Source: Neoceratodus forsteri (lineage: Eukaryota > Chordata > Ceratodontiformes > Ceratodontidae). From it: DNA of 64,000 nucleotides. The notes under the pieces were generated by a model. That model had not been told where the DNA came from. It made no database searches and saw nothing but the letters and a program-made list of their open reading frames with translations. The DNA lies in contig CM057452.1 in the NCBI GenBank assembly GCA_016271365.2, positions 1,239,161,001 to 1,239,225,000 of the forward strand, given 5' to 3'. The first letter of the stretch is position 1, and every line of letters begins with the position of its first letter. A program made the position numbers and the translations under genes. This document shows positions 43,260 to 55,037 of the stretch, in pieces.

Positions 43260-45948
43260 ATGCACCAGGAAGAAGGAGGAAGATTGCAAGATGGAAGCCT
43301 TATGGGTAATGCTCCAGAACACCAAAGAGAGAAGGATTCAATTAGGAGGGATGTACAGACCACCCTCACAGGGTGTGGAGCTGGATAGGGAGCTAGGGGA
43401 CCAGATCATGAAGGTAGGTGGGAGATGAAACATTGTCATAACAGGTGACTTCAGCCTACCTGGAATAGACTAAAGAACCCCAGCTACCTTTTGTTAAGGG
43501 GAACAAGTCCTCCTGGATGCAATCCACGAGTGTTTCCTGACACAGGGCATCACAGAGCCAACCAGGGAGGAGGCCATACTGGACCTTGTGTTGTTGTATG
43601 GTGAACAGGTCCAGGAGGTAGAAGTGAGGGAATCCCCTGTGGGCAGGGACTACTGCACGATGTGATTTTACATCAACATGAGAAAAGAAGCAGCCAAGAC
43701 CAAAACAAGAGTTTGTGGATTTCAGGAAGGCAGACTTTGGTAGGACAGTTGACATAGTAGTTGAGCACCTTGCAAAGCTCAGACTGGAGTTGGATGCAGA
43801 TCAGAAATGGTCCGTCATTAAGTTGGGGTTAAATGACGCCACAAACACTTGCACGAAGGCTTGTAATATGAACTCCAGGACCAAGAGACCTAGCTGGCTT
43901 TATAGGAATGTGACAAAGAGAGTGAGTTAAAAGAGGGCAGCCTTCCAGATGTATTAGCGTACTTTGAGGGGGGAGGAGGACAGAGAGGTCTACTCAGAGA
44001 AAGCTCTAGAGGCAGGGTTAGTGGTCAGAGCAGCCAAAGCTGCAAAAGAATGAAGGCTGGTGCAGGGAATCAAGGAAGGGGAAAATTACTTCTTCAGATA
44101 TATAAAGGAGAGAAGTAGTGGAAACAGGATTGTTAGGATAAAGAGGGAGGGAGGATAGGCAGAAAATAGTGAGGATCGGGCAGAGTCACTGAAGGAGTAC
44201 TTTAGCTCTGTCTTCACTAGGGAAAAGAATAGGCCTATGCCACAGGGGAAAACTGGGGGGAGACTTGGGGTGGCGATGAATCTGATGGTTTGATCAGGGT
44301 TGACAAGGTTTTATAGGGTCTTAGAGACCGTCAGGTGAGCAAGGCACCTGGCCCAAATCGAGTGCACCTGGGGGTCCTGATGAAAGTGGTGGAAATACTA
44401 GCAACCCCCCAATGGACCTGTTTAACACCTTGCTGGAGAAGGGTTGTGTGCTGCAGGACTTGAGGGAGGCACATGTGGTGCCAATCCACAAGGGAGGTCC
44501 CATTGATGAGCTGGGTAACTACAGGCCAGTCAGCCTAAACTTCATAGTGGGCAAGTTAATGGAGAACATTCTAAAGGAAAGGCTGGTGACCTTCCTTGAG
44601 GTAAATGGTCTCCAGGATGATAGGCAGCATGAATTTATCAGAGGAAGATCCTGCCAAACAAACATGATAGACTTTTTTGACTAGGTAACAAGGTTGTTGG
44701 ACAGAGGGCAGGTAGTGGACATCCTATACCTAGACTTCAGCAAGGCATTCAATTCAGTGTCACATGGCAGGTTGATCAGCAAGCTGATAGACCTGGGAAT
44801 TGGTGACAAGCTGCTGGGGTGGGTCAAGAGCTGGATGCAGGACAGAAACCAGAGTGTGGCGGTAGGGGGTGAACTATACAAATCTAGGCTTGGAAACAGC
44901 GGGGTTCCACAGGGCTCAGTACTCAGACCTGTGCTATTCAACATCTTTATTGGTGACATAGTGGAAGGGGTCAAAGGTAAGATCTGCCGATTTGCAGATT
45001 ATACGAAGTTTTGTGAGAGGGTGGACACAGAGGAGGGGAGGTAGGAGGTCAGGGAAGTTCTAGCTAGGCTAGAAAAATGGTTGTGCATCTGGCAGTTGGG
45101 ATTCAATGCTAAGATATGCAGGGTCATGCACCTGAGAGCTAGGAACCCAGGGGCCAGCTACTGGTGGGGTGTGGGGCATACCAGTGACCATCTCAAAGGA
45201 GGAAAAGGATCTAGGAGTGCTGGTCTGGTGTGACATGAAACACTCTGTGCAGTGCCGTAAAGTTGCAGCCAAAGCAAATAAAATGCTGGGCTGCATCATC
45301 AGATGAGTTGCATCTAGGAGGGAGGAAGTTATTCTGCCACTATACAGGTCACTGGTGAGACCACACCTGAAGTCCTGTACACAGTTCTGGTGCCCTTATC
45401 TGAAGAAGGACATCAAGCTACTGGAGGGGGTCAGCAGAAGATTATCAAAATTATCCAGGGCACGGGGGACTAACCATATGAAAAGAAGCTATGAGAGCTT
45501 AGCATGTATTCCCTGGAGGACAGAAGGGAAAGGGGGGCATGATAGAAACCTTCAAGTAACTAAAGGGTATAAACAGGACTGGAATGGAGGGCATCTTCAG
45601 TTTAAGACGGGAGGGTACAACAAGGGGACATAGCCTGAACAAGTGAGAGGTAGATATAAGAAGGAATTGAGGAGGCACTTTTTCACTGTAAGGGTGCGGT
45701 CAGTGAAGAATGAGCTGCTGGAAGAGGTGATATCAGCAAATATGGTGGGCAGTTTCAAGGGAGGGTAGGATATGGTGAAAAGAAAATTAGAACAGGAGGG
45801 TGGAGAGAGGGAGAATAGGGGGAAGATGGCTCCAGGAGGGAAAGGGTGGGTGGGGAGCTCCAGAAAACTAGACTGAGCTGCTCACTTTAGCAAACTTGAT
45901 AGATCAATAAGGCCTATTTCTGCTGGCAATTTTGTATGTTCGTACATA
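43260..45948 (+). mobile_element. CR1-type LINE, second subfamily, 5'-truncated in the endonuclease
   Basis: It opens inside the endonuclease ('ALWVMLQNT', 'GGMYRPPSQG', 'ITGDFSLPGID', 'EEAILDLVLLYGEQVQEVEV'). The reverse transcriptase has 'GNYRPVSLNFIVGKLMENIL' (about 44514), 'LYLDFSKAFNSVSHGRL' (about 44721), 'SGVPQGSVLRPVLFNIFIGD' (about 44900) and 'RFADYTKFCERVDTEEG', where YADD is altered. The C-terminal part follows to about 45770, and the 3' end reads 'ggcctatttctgctggcaat' then 'gtatgttcgtacatacat'. That tail differs from the 'tatgtttc' CR1s, so it is another subfamily. Stops are fairly few, but it is not intact. Confidence 0.87.
44412..45044 (+). pseudogene. CR1 ORF2 remnant: reverse transcriptase core
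   Basis: Two adjacent open stretches (44412-44684, 44694-45044) in a nearly continuous frame hold the palm motifs listed for the element. One stop ('FFD*VTRLLDRG') separates them. In the active-site box the second catalytic Asp position reads 'ADY', so polymerase activity would be lost. Confidence 0.82.
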
Positions 45949-46000
45949 CATACAGTACATGCATAAACAGACAGACAGAAAGACAAGGAAAGAAAAGGGA
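45949..46000 (+). repeat. ACAT/GACA microsatellite after the CR1
   Basis: 'acatacatacagtacatg' is followed by 'acagacagacagaaagac'. It corresponds to the microsatellite at 41955-42010 that precedes R4. Confidence 0.8.
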
Positions 46001-46812
46001 GAACACAGGATCGTCAGCTCAGTGCTGTGACTGTATCCTGCAGCACAACTTCCAGCTGCAACTGCAGAACTCAAGAAAGTCCCACTTCTCACATAATGAA
46101 CACTGGTGAACAGCTATTCTCATTAAGCTGGGCACACTGGATTTTGAGGTACCCAGAAAAGGTATTTCTGGCATTAAAAAAAATAAACAGCAGAATCTAG
46201 TTAAATGGGTCCAGTTTATCAAAGTTCAGGTGTTTCTTTTAAAAAAAAAAAAAGATAATTTTTATGCATTTTCAATGTTTGTGAGTTTAAGAAGAGGAAA
46301 AAAAATGGTGGCCATCACGATCTGTATTTTTTCTCACACAACAAGTAATTCATGAAAATGAGCTCTCACTATAGTTTCTTTGTTACTGTTTGTGATAGTT
46401 TTTTTGTTTTTTACCATTTGCATTTTTCAGTTAACTCAAAAATTATCACTTTAAAACCATATAGTATTGTTTCGCCAAACTTTCCAAAGGCACGCCTTTA
46501 GCACAGGCTCCTTTAACCCTGAAAAATTCCATACAAAAATTACACACCATCTAGGCTGTAGGTGAGAGCAAAAAATACACAATGTTAAGTATGGGCTATT
46601 GTTTTTCCATTTTTTTGGAGCTCCATATCTCAGAAAGCAAAGAAGATACCATCATGAAACTTTTAATTTCTTATGATTCTAATAGACTGACTGAGCAAGC
46701 CAAATTGTGGGCTAGTTTGTCAAACGGCACTGATGTTATTAAGGTGGAAAAATTGGGGTTTAACATTAAACAGCCTTCTCAACCCTAACTGTAGTGCTGC
46801 TACTGCACCCCT
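46001..46812 (+). repeat. Repeat module R4, second copy; left arm of a large palindrome
   Basis: Same order of words as 42.02-42.86 kb: 'cccagaaaaggtatttctgg', 'cagaatctagttaaatgggt', 'atctaggctgtaggtgagag' and 'ggggtttaacattaaacagc'. From about 46118 on it pairs with the inverted copy 46840-47515. Confidence 0.72.
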
Positions 46813-46839
46813 ATAATAAAATACCAGTGCATGTTGCGA

Positions 46840-47515
46840 TAGCACAAGTATAATTAGCATTGAGTACAGTGTTCAGTGTTAAACCCCTAACTTTGCACCT
46901 TTGTAACTTTGGAAGTGTTTGATAACACTGCTCCAAATTTGGCACGCATTGTCTGGAAGGAAAGTTCTAAAGACGTGGGAAGTTTTATGATGATAGTTTA
47001 CATAGTTTCTGACATCCAGATGTGTCACATTTACAGAAATGCTTAACATTTTCAGGTTTTTATTGCACATCTTTTGCTCTCATTTACAGCCTAGACAGTA
47101 AGGATTTTTTTTTTTTACTTAGGGTAGAAGGGGCCTGTGCCAAGATAGTGCCTTATAAGTGTTTTGGGAATGCATATTAATTGGTTCCAGAATTATAAGG
47201 ATTTAAAAAAAAATATCTGAGCATGCTCAGTAGGGTTTTAGAATAACCCTCTGGTGCGACACTTAAAGTTTGCTTTCACAAGTATTTTGCTGTCACACAA
47301 ATTGTGTTTTTCAGGTTGTAAGAAAAAATTTTGGGTCATGATGGCTGCCATCTTTTTTTAAACAGAAAACAGAAAAAATACACATAAATTATGATTTTTT
47401 TTTCAAAAAAAATAAACACATTATCATAAGAAGACCCATTTAGCTATATTCCAGTATTTTCTTTTTCAAATTCATCACACAAAAACCCTTTCTAGGCACC
47501 TTAAAATCATGGGTG
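46840..47515 (-). repeat. Repeat module R4, inverted copy; right arm of the palindrome
   Basis: On the minus strand it reads 'gctgggcacccatgatttta', 'taaatgggtcttc', 'gatggcagccatcatgaccc', 'tgtctaggctgtaaatgaga' and 'aggggtttaacactgaac', matching the left arm in order. Identity is about 70% by eye, so the palindrome is old. Confidence 0.72.
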
Positions 47516-47829
47516 CCCAGCTTAGCAGGAGGAGCCATTTTTCAGGTCATGAGCCAAGAATTCTCCTATCCCTTCCCCCACAAAGTTCTGCAACTGGGAA
47601 TTTTTGGCTCACACCCAAAACATTGTAGTATACTGCCTTCCCCTCCCAGCTCATTCAGCCCTCCCTGTCTTGTCCTTTGCAATATTCTAAATGTATTTTC
47701 CTTCTCCATCCCAGCTTAACCAGCTCTCCCTTGTCCTTTCCGATGCTCTTTCTGATATTCCATCCCCCTACCAGTTCTGCCAGTTCCCTGTTCTCTGCAA
47801 GCAGACTGGGCTTCCTGCCCTAGTATCAT
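47516..47829 (+). other. C/T-rich linker
   Basis: Here 'ttttcct.ctccatcccagc' and 'tgtcctttgca' are repeated loosely. It joins R4 and R1; the G-rich counterpart lies at 41.84-41.95 kb in the other orientation. No gene. Confidence 0.4.
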
Positions 47830-48150
47830 TCACAACCCCTTCCCCCATATTGCCTGCCCCCCAAACTGATATGTGGTGACACCATGGTGCCCAACCCTCC
47901 CATGCCACAGTACAGAATGACAACTTTGGTGTGCCCAGTTCTCAGTGTTAGTCCCGCCCAAAATAAAGAAAACTGTCCTCCTTTTCTTTTTAAACTTAAA
48001 CCTGAAAATAAGAAAATGGTCTCTCATTGATCACTGCCTCCACACCACCAACCAACCCCAAATACCCCCCCACTCAACATCCACCTCCACACACCCTGAC
48101 TCATCTAAAGATGGTCCCACATCATAGATCTACTCTCTGATCTGAAAGAT
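47830..48150 (+). repeat. Repeat module R1, third copy
   Basis: 'tggtgcccaaccctccc', 'agaatgacaactttgg', 'gcccagttctcagtgtta' and then a T/A-rich part and 'cactcaacatccacctccac' follow the order in 1570-1960. It lies next to an inverted R4, mirroring the R1-R4 junction at 41.8 kb. Confidence 0.55.
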
Positions 48151-48154
48151 GTCC

Positions 48155-51100
48155 TTCTCTTTCTTTAATGAACTATACTTTATTGAAGAAGTTGTACAAT
48201 ACTAACAACAAAAAATATTTACACCGACAATTACAGTAAAACCACCCCACCCACACCTCCCAACCCACCATTGACCCAGAGCCCCAAGTATGCAAATATT
48301 GCATAAATGAGGGATCTTGTATTCCTGAAAGTCGACTGTAGTTACTAATAAGTAATAAACTAAGCCAATATAACTAACATAGGGGATACCAATAAACCAT
48401 AAAAAGTTGTGACCAAATTTACAATAGTTGAGCCTATGATTTCCCTTCAAGAGGTCAGGACAATAGACAGTAAAGTATGGAGTGGCTCCAAGCAAGTAAA
48501 GAATCATTCCATCTTTCCTGGCTTTGAGCGATTTGCTTCTCAACCTCAAGAGCCTGAAGGATTTCATAATGCCATTCTTTACCAGTATTAGACTATGCAG
48601 ACATCATATATTGCAAAGCACCAACCTCATACCTCACCAAACTTGGCATCCTACTAAACGCATTCTGTCATTTTGCCACCGCCTCCCCTCCACTTACTCA
48701 TCATTGCATCCTCTACTCCACTCTCTCCTTGGCCTCACTCTCCCACTGGAGAACCATCCATAGCACCTCCCTCATAGCTAAATACTGGTTGGGTTCCCTG
48801 CGCCCCTAACTCACCTCCTGCCTTGCACCAGCTATCTCCCTAGGCTACTCCCTTTGTCGCAGGTAGACCCACACTTTTAACCTCCTTCACCCTCACACTG
48901 CCTCTGGTCAAGCTGCCTTTTCATACCACCTTCCCTTCCTGTGGAACAACCTCCCACCCATCTTTCATCAGGCATCCTCTCTCCCCTAGCAATTAGGCAA
49001 CCCCTCAGACTCCTCCCAACCACACCTTGCCAAAGGCGCAACTTGGGATCCACCCCTACATGGGAGTAATCTCCCCCACCATGAAGCCTCAGTTGGCCAA
49101 ACACTCTGCCTATGTTTATCTCAAGTCATCACTAATTCCTACATCCCTACTGTACTACTCTTGCATCTGTTTATACCATATTGTAAGACAAATGCTTCCA
49201 TTGTAAGCTCTGTATGTTTGTATCTACTGCCTGTAACCCAGAACTCTATCTTCAATCCTGTCTGTAATGAATGAATTTTGTTGTACTTATTTCCTCTGTA
49301 TAACTTCTACATACACCTCTTTACCCGGGTCACACCTGGAAATGAGCCTCAGCTCAGTGTGTCTTTCCCGGTCACCAAATTTTAAATAAAATAAAATAAA
49401 AGTAAAATTTATAGGAGAGAATATCCTCATCTAGTCAATGCTGCAAGATAATGAGTTTAGCGGTGATAGCTATAAAAGCTATACATGTTTTCTGTGGACA
49501 AAAAAAAAAAAACATTAGGATAGAGACCAATCAGCAGATCTCAGGTGTAAAACAATCTTCCAGCCCAGAAGAGGGTCTAAAGAGTTCCTAACAGAGTTCC
49601 AAAAGAGAACTACTTTAATGCACTCACAAAGTATGTGTTTAAGATGACCCTCTTCTTTCTCACACCATAACAAATTGGCGATGACAGCAACCCCATCTTG
49701 TTTAACCTCAAAGAGGTATAATAAAATTTTGCAAAAATTGAAATTGAGTTAAACAGTGCCTCTCCTGTTTAATTAATTTACATAAGTGCTGCCATATAGT
49801 CTGCCATTTCCAGGGCTCTTTTGATATGGCCATGGCCTGCATCCCATAATAGCAGACTCCTACAGGGCTGGCAAGGTCCTTAGTCTGGTAGTGGCTATAG
49901 ATTTTGGACACTAATTGGGGTTGTTCTGCTAAGGAAATGAGAGCAGGGATATCTAGTTGATCCTGGAAAGACCACAGTGCAAGGCCCATAAAAGTGACAA
50001 TGGCCTTCTTTTATTAGTTATTTAAAATCAAAGGTTCTGGTCAAGGAGAAGTGCTGTCTGACAAGCTTCCACTAGGAGAAAGTGGCCCTCCCTAAAGAGA
50101 TCACCGATGGTGGCATTTTGCAACTGAGGACAAAAAAAAAACAACTGGATTTGGACGACGTGCTATTTACTGTAAATATGTGGGTTTCCAGCTAAAGGTT
50201 GGACTATCACTTTTGTCCAATCAGTGCCCATATAAATACAGAGTTGTCATAAAGCTTTTATTGACAACATTATTGGAGTTAACTTTATTTGACTGGGTAG
50301 AGAAGCTGGTTTAAGGAACAGAAGGCTTTTAAGCTCACGCCCTGCTAATTGACACAATCCTTTTTCTATGTGGAGCCATAGTGGGATATACATGGAATTG
50401 TCTTGGAGAAACCAATCCCTGCCCCATCTCAGGAATTTACTGCTGTGTAGGGTGCAGTAGTAGTGAAAGAAATTTGGAAGGTGCAGCCCTCCCTTATCCT
50501 TTGGGAATGGTAAGTTTAAAGTAAGCATGTTGAATTGCTTTCCCTTTCCAAAGAAAGGAGTTGATCATCTGCTGGAGCTAGGAAAACCAGGTTAGGGGCA
50601 AATAGGGACTTAACATACCCAAGGGATAAAGGATTCAAGGAAGAAGATTAATTTTTACTATGCTTACCCACCCCTAAAGTGAGAGATGCAGAGAGACCCA
50701 TAGCTGTAAATCTAATTTAATCTGGGTTAAGAGAAGAATGAGATTTTCCTTCATGTGGGATGAGGGAAATCTGGCGAGGTGAATACCAAGGTAAGTCAAC
50801 CCCTGAGATTCCCATGTTGACCCTAAACTCAAGATGTCTGTTTCTGGATGTGAACATTAAGGGGTAGAACTTTGGTTTTCTCTAAATTTAATTTATATCC
50901 AGAAATATTGGAGAATTGACAAATTTCTTCTAGAATCACAGGAATAGATGAAGGGGGCTCTATAATATGTAGTAGAAGGTCATCAGCATAAGTTGACAAT
51001 TTATAACTAGAACCACCAACCTCTATTACACGAACATGTAATGAATTGGGGTTAGACGTATAAATTAAAAAGGAAGGGTGATAAAGGGCACTCTTTCCAG

Positions 51101-51980
51101 GTCCATCTCTGAAAGGGGAAGGGAGCGGACAGGATACCATTACACCAAACCCTGACAACTGGATTAGTGTATAATACTGTCATCCAAGTAATAAATTCTG
51201 ATGAAAAACTGAATTTTCTTAGGACAAGGTAAAGAAACAGCTAAGAACCCCTATCAAGAGCTTTTTCAGCATCCAGGGAGACCAAGGCTGCAGGGGACTG
51301 GCTATCCCTGGACACCAACATAAGATAAAGGAGCTTTCGGAGGTGGTAACTCAACAGGTGACCCGCCATAAATCCAACCTGAGTCAGACCTATCAGACCA
51401 TCCCAGATCAATTGAAATCAATTAGCTAGAACTTTAGCTAAAATTTTCAAATCCATATTTAGTAGTGAAATTGGCCTATAGCTGCCTTATTAATGTAATC
51501 TAGGCCTGAGTCAGACAGAAATCAGAAAGTCCATATTCAAAAAGGTAGTTGTAGAGCCTAGTCAAAAAAGGAACCAACTCCCCCCCAAAGGCCTTGTAAA
51601 AATTGTTGGAGAAGCCTTCTGGCCCAGGGGCTTTGTCAAGCAGAGACGCTGGATTGTCTACATACCTCTAGTATAACAATCAGTTGTCTAAAAAGTTCCT
51701 GCTGCTGCAGAGTCAAGTATGAGAGCTGTAGCAGGTCAAGGTATTTATTAATCATGTCTCGAGATGCCACATCAACAGGATCATCCTGGTAAAATGAGTT
51801 ATAAAATGATCACAACACTTCAGCAACATCCCATGGCTTCGTCTGAAGAGGTCCATCTGGGTGAGCTTAAATGTTGAGGATAGCCTTAGCTGCATCCAGT
51901 TGTTGCAGGCAAATGGTCAGAAGCTTCCCAGCTCTTTCTCCAAATAGAAGATGTCCTTCTCTGGGAATCACGACTGCACT
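48155..51980 (-). mobile_element. L1-type LINE, 5'-truncated, split by a LINE-C 3' end
   Basis: On the minus strand it begins in the linker before the reverse transcriptase (about 51980, 'LQQLDAAKAIL'). It shows 'DKAPGPEGF' (about 51630), 'YADDLLLHI' (about 50990), 'ISGYKLNLEKTKVLPLN', 'KDKGGLHLPNFFHYYC' (about 50500) and the C-terminal region. The Cys-rich end and 3' noncoding part continue beyond the LINE-C insert to about 48155, where the + strand has T-rich sequence. The order of words on both sides of the insert matches the L1 fragment at 5.6-5.8 kb. It contains many stops. Confidence 0.8.
48587..49405 (+). mobile_element. LINE-C 3' end inserted in the L1
   Basis: It starts in the ORF2 C-terminal region ('YADIIYCKAPTSYLTKLGIL', then 'LNAFCHF') and continues with 'SLIAKYWLGSL' and 'AFSYHLPFLWNNLPP'. 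It ends with the clearest family tail, 'cacctggaaatgagcctc', 'tgtgtctttcccggtcacc' and 'aaataaaataaaataaa'. It is 5'-truncated; no obvious target duplication was found. Confidence 0.8.
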
Positions 51981-52009
51981 ATGAGGAAATAAGGTAAGTC
52001 TGGTTAATG

Positions 52010-52870
52010 AATTTCAATGTGTTTCGAACTTTTACTCATAACTTTGGAATTTTTAAATATTTTTACATCAAATTTTCAACATGGCCTTGCTTGAACCCCA
52101 CCTCATGAACAAGGTAGGTGAAATCTTTCAAATCTGGCCCAAAAGAGGATTTTGAAGTAACTCTCTGAAATAAACTTTCAGGTGAGAATTGAAAATGTTC
52201 ACCTATAGGTTTCATGGGATGGGGTCGTAAGAAGACTACATTGAACATTGCTGGAAAGATTTAGTAAAACTACCCAGCTGTGAGTGAACACTGAATTATT
52301 TAAACATTCACTTATAACTTTTGTAATTTTCAATATGTTTTTAACCAAACTTTCAACCTGGCATTTTTGGTACCCCACCTCATGGATAAGGCAGGTGACA
52401 TTTTTCAAATACAGGCAGAATGGTGATTTCACAGTCACTATGTGAAGTGAACTTTCCAGTGGGATTTGAAAATTTCCATTTAATAGCTTCATGACATGTG
52501 GACATAAGAAGACTAAAGTAAGTTCAATATTTGGGGTCAAAATATTATAAAACAACGTTAAGAAGGTGCTGTATGTTAACATTTTTCCATGCTTGATCAT
52601 AACTTTGGTAATTTTCAATATTCTGACTCTAAACTTTCAACATAGCTATTTTTCACTCCATCTGATGAATGTGTCAGGCATCACTTTTCATATCTTGGCT
52701 GAAAGGTGTTTTCTCACTTGTAGTACAAAATGAAGTTTCAGACAGTATTTTAGAAATTCAACATGTTATGTTTATTAGGGAGGATCATGAAACAACTACA
52801 TTTAAAATGCATGGTCAAAATACAAAAAAAAAAATATTAAGTAACTTTGTATGCATGGCTAGCCTTTGGC
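52010..52870 (+). repeat. Repeat module R2, three tandem units
   Basis: Units of about 280-300 bp start near 52020, 52300 and 52600. Each opens with 'ataacttt.gtaattttcaa', passes 'ccccacctcatg' (52097, 52373; degenerate at 52660) and in the second half carries an inverted partner ('atggggtcgtaagaagacta'). The orientation equals that at 2.0-2.8 kb. Confidence 0.68.
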
Positions 52871-53344
52871 CTAGTAGTAGTGCTTTGTGATCCCATTCCA
52901 GTGAGCTGAGTTTGGGGCTGAGGCTGGGAGAGGATGGTGCTGCCATTTAGCACAACACCCAAGCCTGGGAAGGGAAGGTGTAGGGTTGGCCATGTGGGCC
53001 AAAGTAACATAGAGTAAAGATATCTCTTCTGTTGGCATAGGGCATCACACCTATAAACCCTTTGGCTAACAAATGAACTCATTGCCCTGCATGTCTGTAT
53101 CTGTATCCACATGGAAGCACAGGGCCCCCAGGTCCTGCACTTCCACCACCCACAAAGCCCCACAAATTATTGACATCCATTGTCACAAGGAAGCACAGGG
53201 CTTGAAAGGTCTCACACTTCTGCAGGCAGATGGACTCTTCAGTTTGGCACTTTGTGCATCTGCATCTGCTTATGCAGGTCCAGTAGAGACCTGTATGAAT
53301 GAGGTTATGAGCCTACTGTCTTTAAAAGAAAGGAAATCCACTTC

Positions 53345-53470
53345 AAAAAAACTGCATTAATGCACCATTTAGAGTTCAACTTACCACGACAAAGAAATGT
53401 GGCATTAGATTTCCAACCCTAGCTCTCCACTCGACCCCCAACCAGGAATAGGACTAGACCACACCAGCAA
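53345..53470 (+). repeat. Repeat module R3, third copy
   Basis: 'gcattaatgcaccat', 'aagaaatgtggcattag', 'atttccaaccctagct' and 'ccccaaccaggaataggact' match 40.56-40.69 kb and 42.87-42.97 kb. Confidence 0.62.
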
Positions 53471-54014
53471 CCACATACAGCCATCAGCTGGCAAGACAAA
53501 CAACATACAAGTGTTTCAGGATAACACAAATGCAGTAGCAGTGATGTGGTACCTTTGTGGATTTGTATCTGCAGCTAAAGAAGCACAGGCCCTACAGGAA
53601 CCCGTACTTCTGCAGGCACAACTGTGTGTGTATATCTTACAGCATGCATAAATACACTGGAGCCAGCCATGATGCAAAGCAGTAACATGTAGTAAGTGAC
53701 ATGTCACAAAATACTGCATGACAAAAGGGCTTAATTGCTTTTGGAATACACTGTTCCCTGCAACATACTTCAGCATTTTGTGATGCACTGCAGCATTGCT
53801 ATGTTGCATCCTGGATGGTGCCACTGTACCTGTGACTGCAGAGGCACTAGACCCACAAGGACCTTTGTTTCTGCAGACAAAATTACAGGGGTCTGTGGTT
53901 CTACAACTATAATTCTGTATGTGTTTCATACAACATGCATGTGTACCTGTGGCTGTAGAAGTGCTGGCCCAACAGGGGCCAGTGTGTCTGCAGATAAGAG
54001 TACTGCTGCAATTT

Positions 54015-54472
54015 ATTTTTTAATTATTTTTTCTCTCCTCATGTCCCTGATCCTGCCAAGATCCCCCCAGTCCCATCATTGACCCACCTCTTACACAGAG
54101 CCATTGTAGATAGATGCCCAGCCACGTACGGTCATATGTGACCTTCAGGGGATGTCGAGCAAGCCAGGACTGTATCTCCATTTTCACCCACTTGGTACTA
54201 CACACAATGCCACTGCACATGTGCATTATGACACACATGCGGGTTACGTCATCATGCTCTGACCCATACATTCTAGTCCCACTGGCTTGCTGCGCAGTCT
54301 CTGCTGGGTTGCAGGAAAGTAGTGGTATTTAGAGTCCCCCTTCTCCAAAAGAGGGCAGCTGTTCTTGGGATGCTCAGTCCTCTCTCCTGTGGCCTGCTTC
54401 TGAGCTCAGGTCACCACTGTGGGTGGAAATAAGGCATCCAATGACTCAGCCCTCCACACTACTTGGTCAGCT
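54015..54472 (-). mobile_element. Long tRNA-like SINE, copy 4
   Basis: It is flanked by 'gtactgctgcaattt' (54000-54014) and 'gtactgttgcaattt' (54473-54487), a 15-bp duplication with one mismatch. On the minus strand it has a tRNA-like head ('gagggctgagtcattgg', then 'agtggtgacctgagctc'), the core 'gaacagctgccctcttttgg', and an A/T-rich end (54015-54040 on +). Length is 458 bp. It interrupts the R5 repeats. Confidence 0.82.
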
Positions 54473-54839
54473 GTACTGTTGCAATTTTGGTATTAGGGGT
54501 CTGTACTTCTGATGCTAGAACTAACTCTGTGCACGTCTTTCAGTGTGAATGAGTACTTGTGGCTACAGAAGCGTTGACCACATAGGGGTCTGTGATTCTG
54601 CATCCAAACCCTTTTAATTTGAATACTGTGGATTTGTTTCTGTGGCTGCAGGGGCCTGTTCTTCTGCACACAGAAGTAGTGTTTTGATTTGTGTACTGTA
54701 GATTTCTATCTGTAGCCAGAAGTGAGTGTATAAATCTTGTGGTGTGCATACCACAGGTACATATCCACAAATGTATCACATCAGTGCTACTGCATTTGTG
54801 TCATCTGGAAACAGTTGTACGTTTTTTATCTTACCTGAT

Positions 54840-54972
54840 GATGATTTTGTGTGGTTGCTTGTGTGGTCTTGTCCTTTTGCTGCTTGGGAGGGGGTTGGGA
54901 TAGGGAGTTAGAGTTGGAAACCTTAATGTCACATTTCCCTACTTTTGTGGCTGCAAATTGAACACTAACCAG
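54840..54972 (-). repeat. Repeat module R3, inverted copy
   Basis: On the minus strand it reads 'aagtagggaaatgtgacatt', 'ggtttccaactctaactcc' and 'cccctcccaagcagcaaaag', as in the direct copies. The microsatellite directly to its right stands where 'acatacata' precedes R3 at 40.53 kb. Confidence 0.65.
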
Positions 54973-54993
54973 TGCCTTAACACAGTTTGTTTG

Positions 54994-54996
54994 CTA

Positions 54997-55037
<41 letters not shown>

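Larger units (their letters stand above)
53060..54720 (+). repeat. Repeat module R5: degenerate 'ggctgcagaagcac...ggggcctg..cttctgcag' motif
   Basis: A motif of about 55 bases ('ctgtggctgtagaagtgctg', 'cacaggggcctgt', 'cttctgcaggca') recurs at about 53098, 53177, 53566, 53828, 53948, 54552, 54640 and 54701, with gaps of 60-260 bases. It gives rise to Cys/Gly-rich open frames on both strands that are not likely to be genes. A SINE (54015-54472) and one R3 copy lie within. Confidence 0.6.

Noticed and set aside
53516..54082. Cys/Gly-rich open frames that could look like a secreted cysteine-rich protein
   Set aside because: The frames arise from the R5 motif on both strands, have no signal peptide or splice context, and the repeat explains the spacing of Cys codons.
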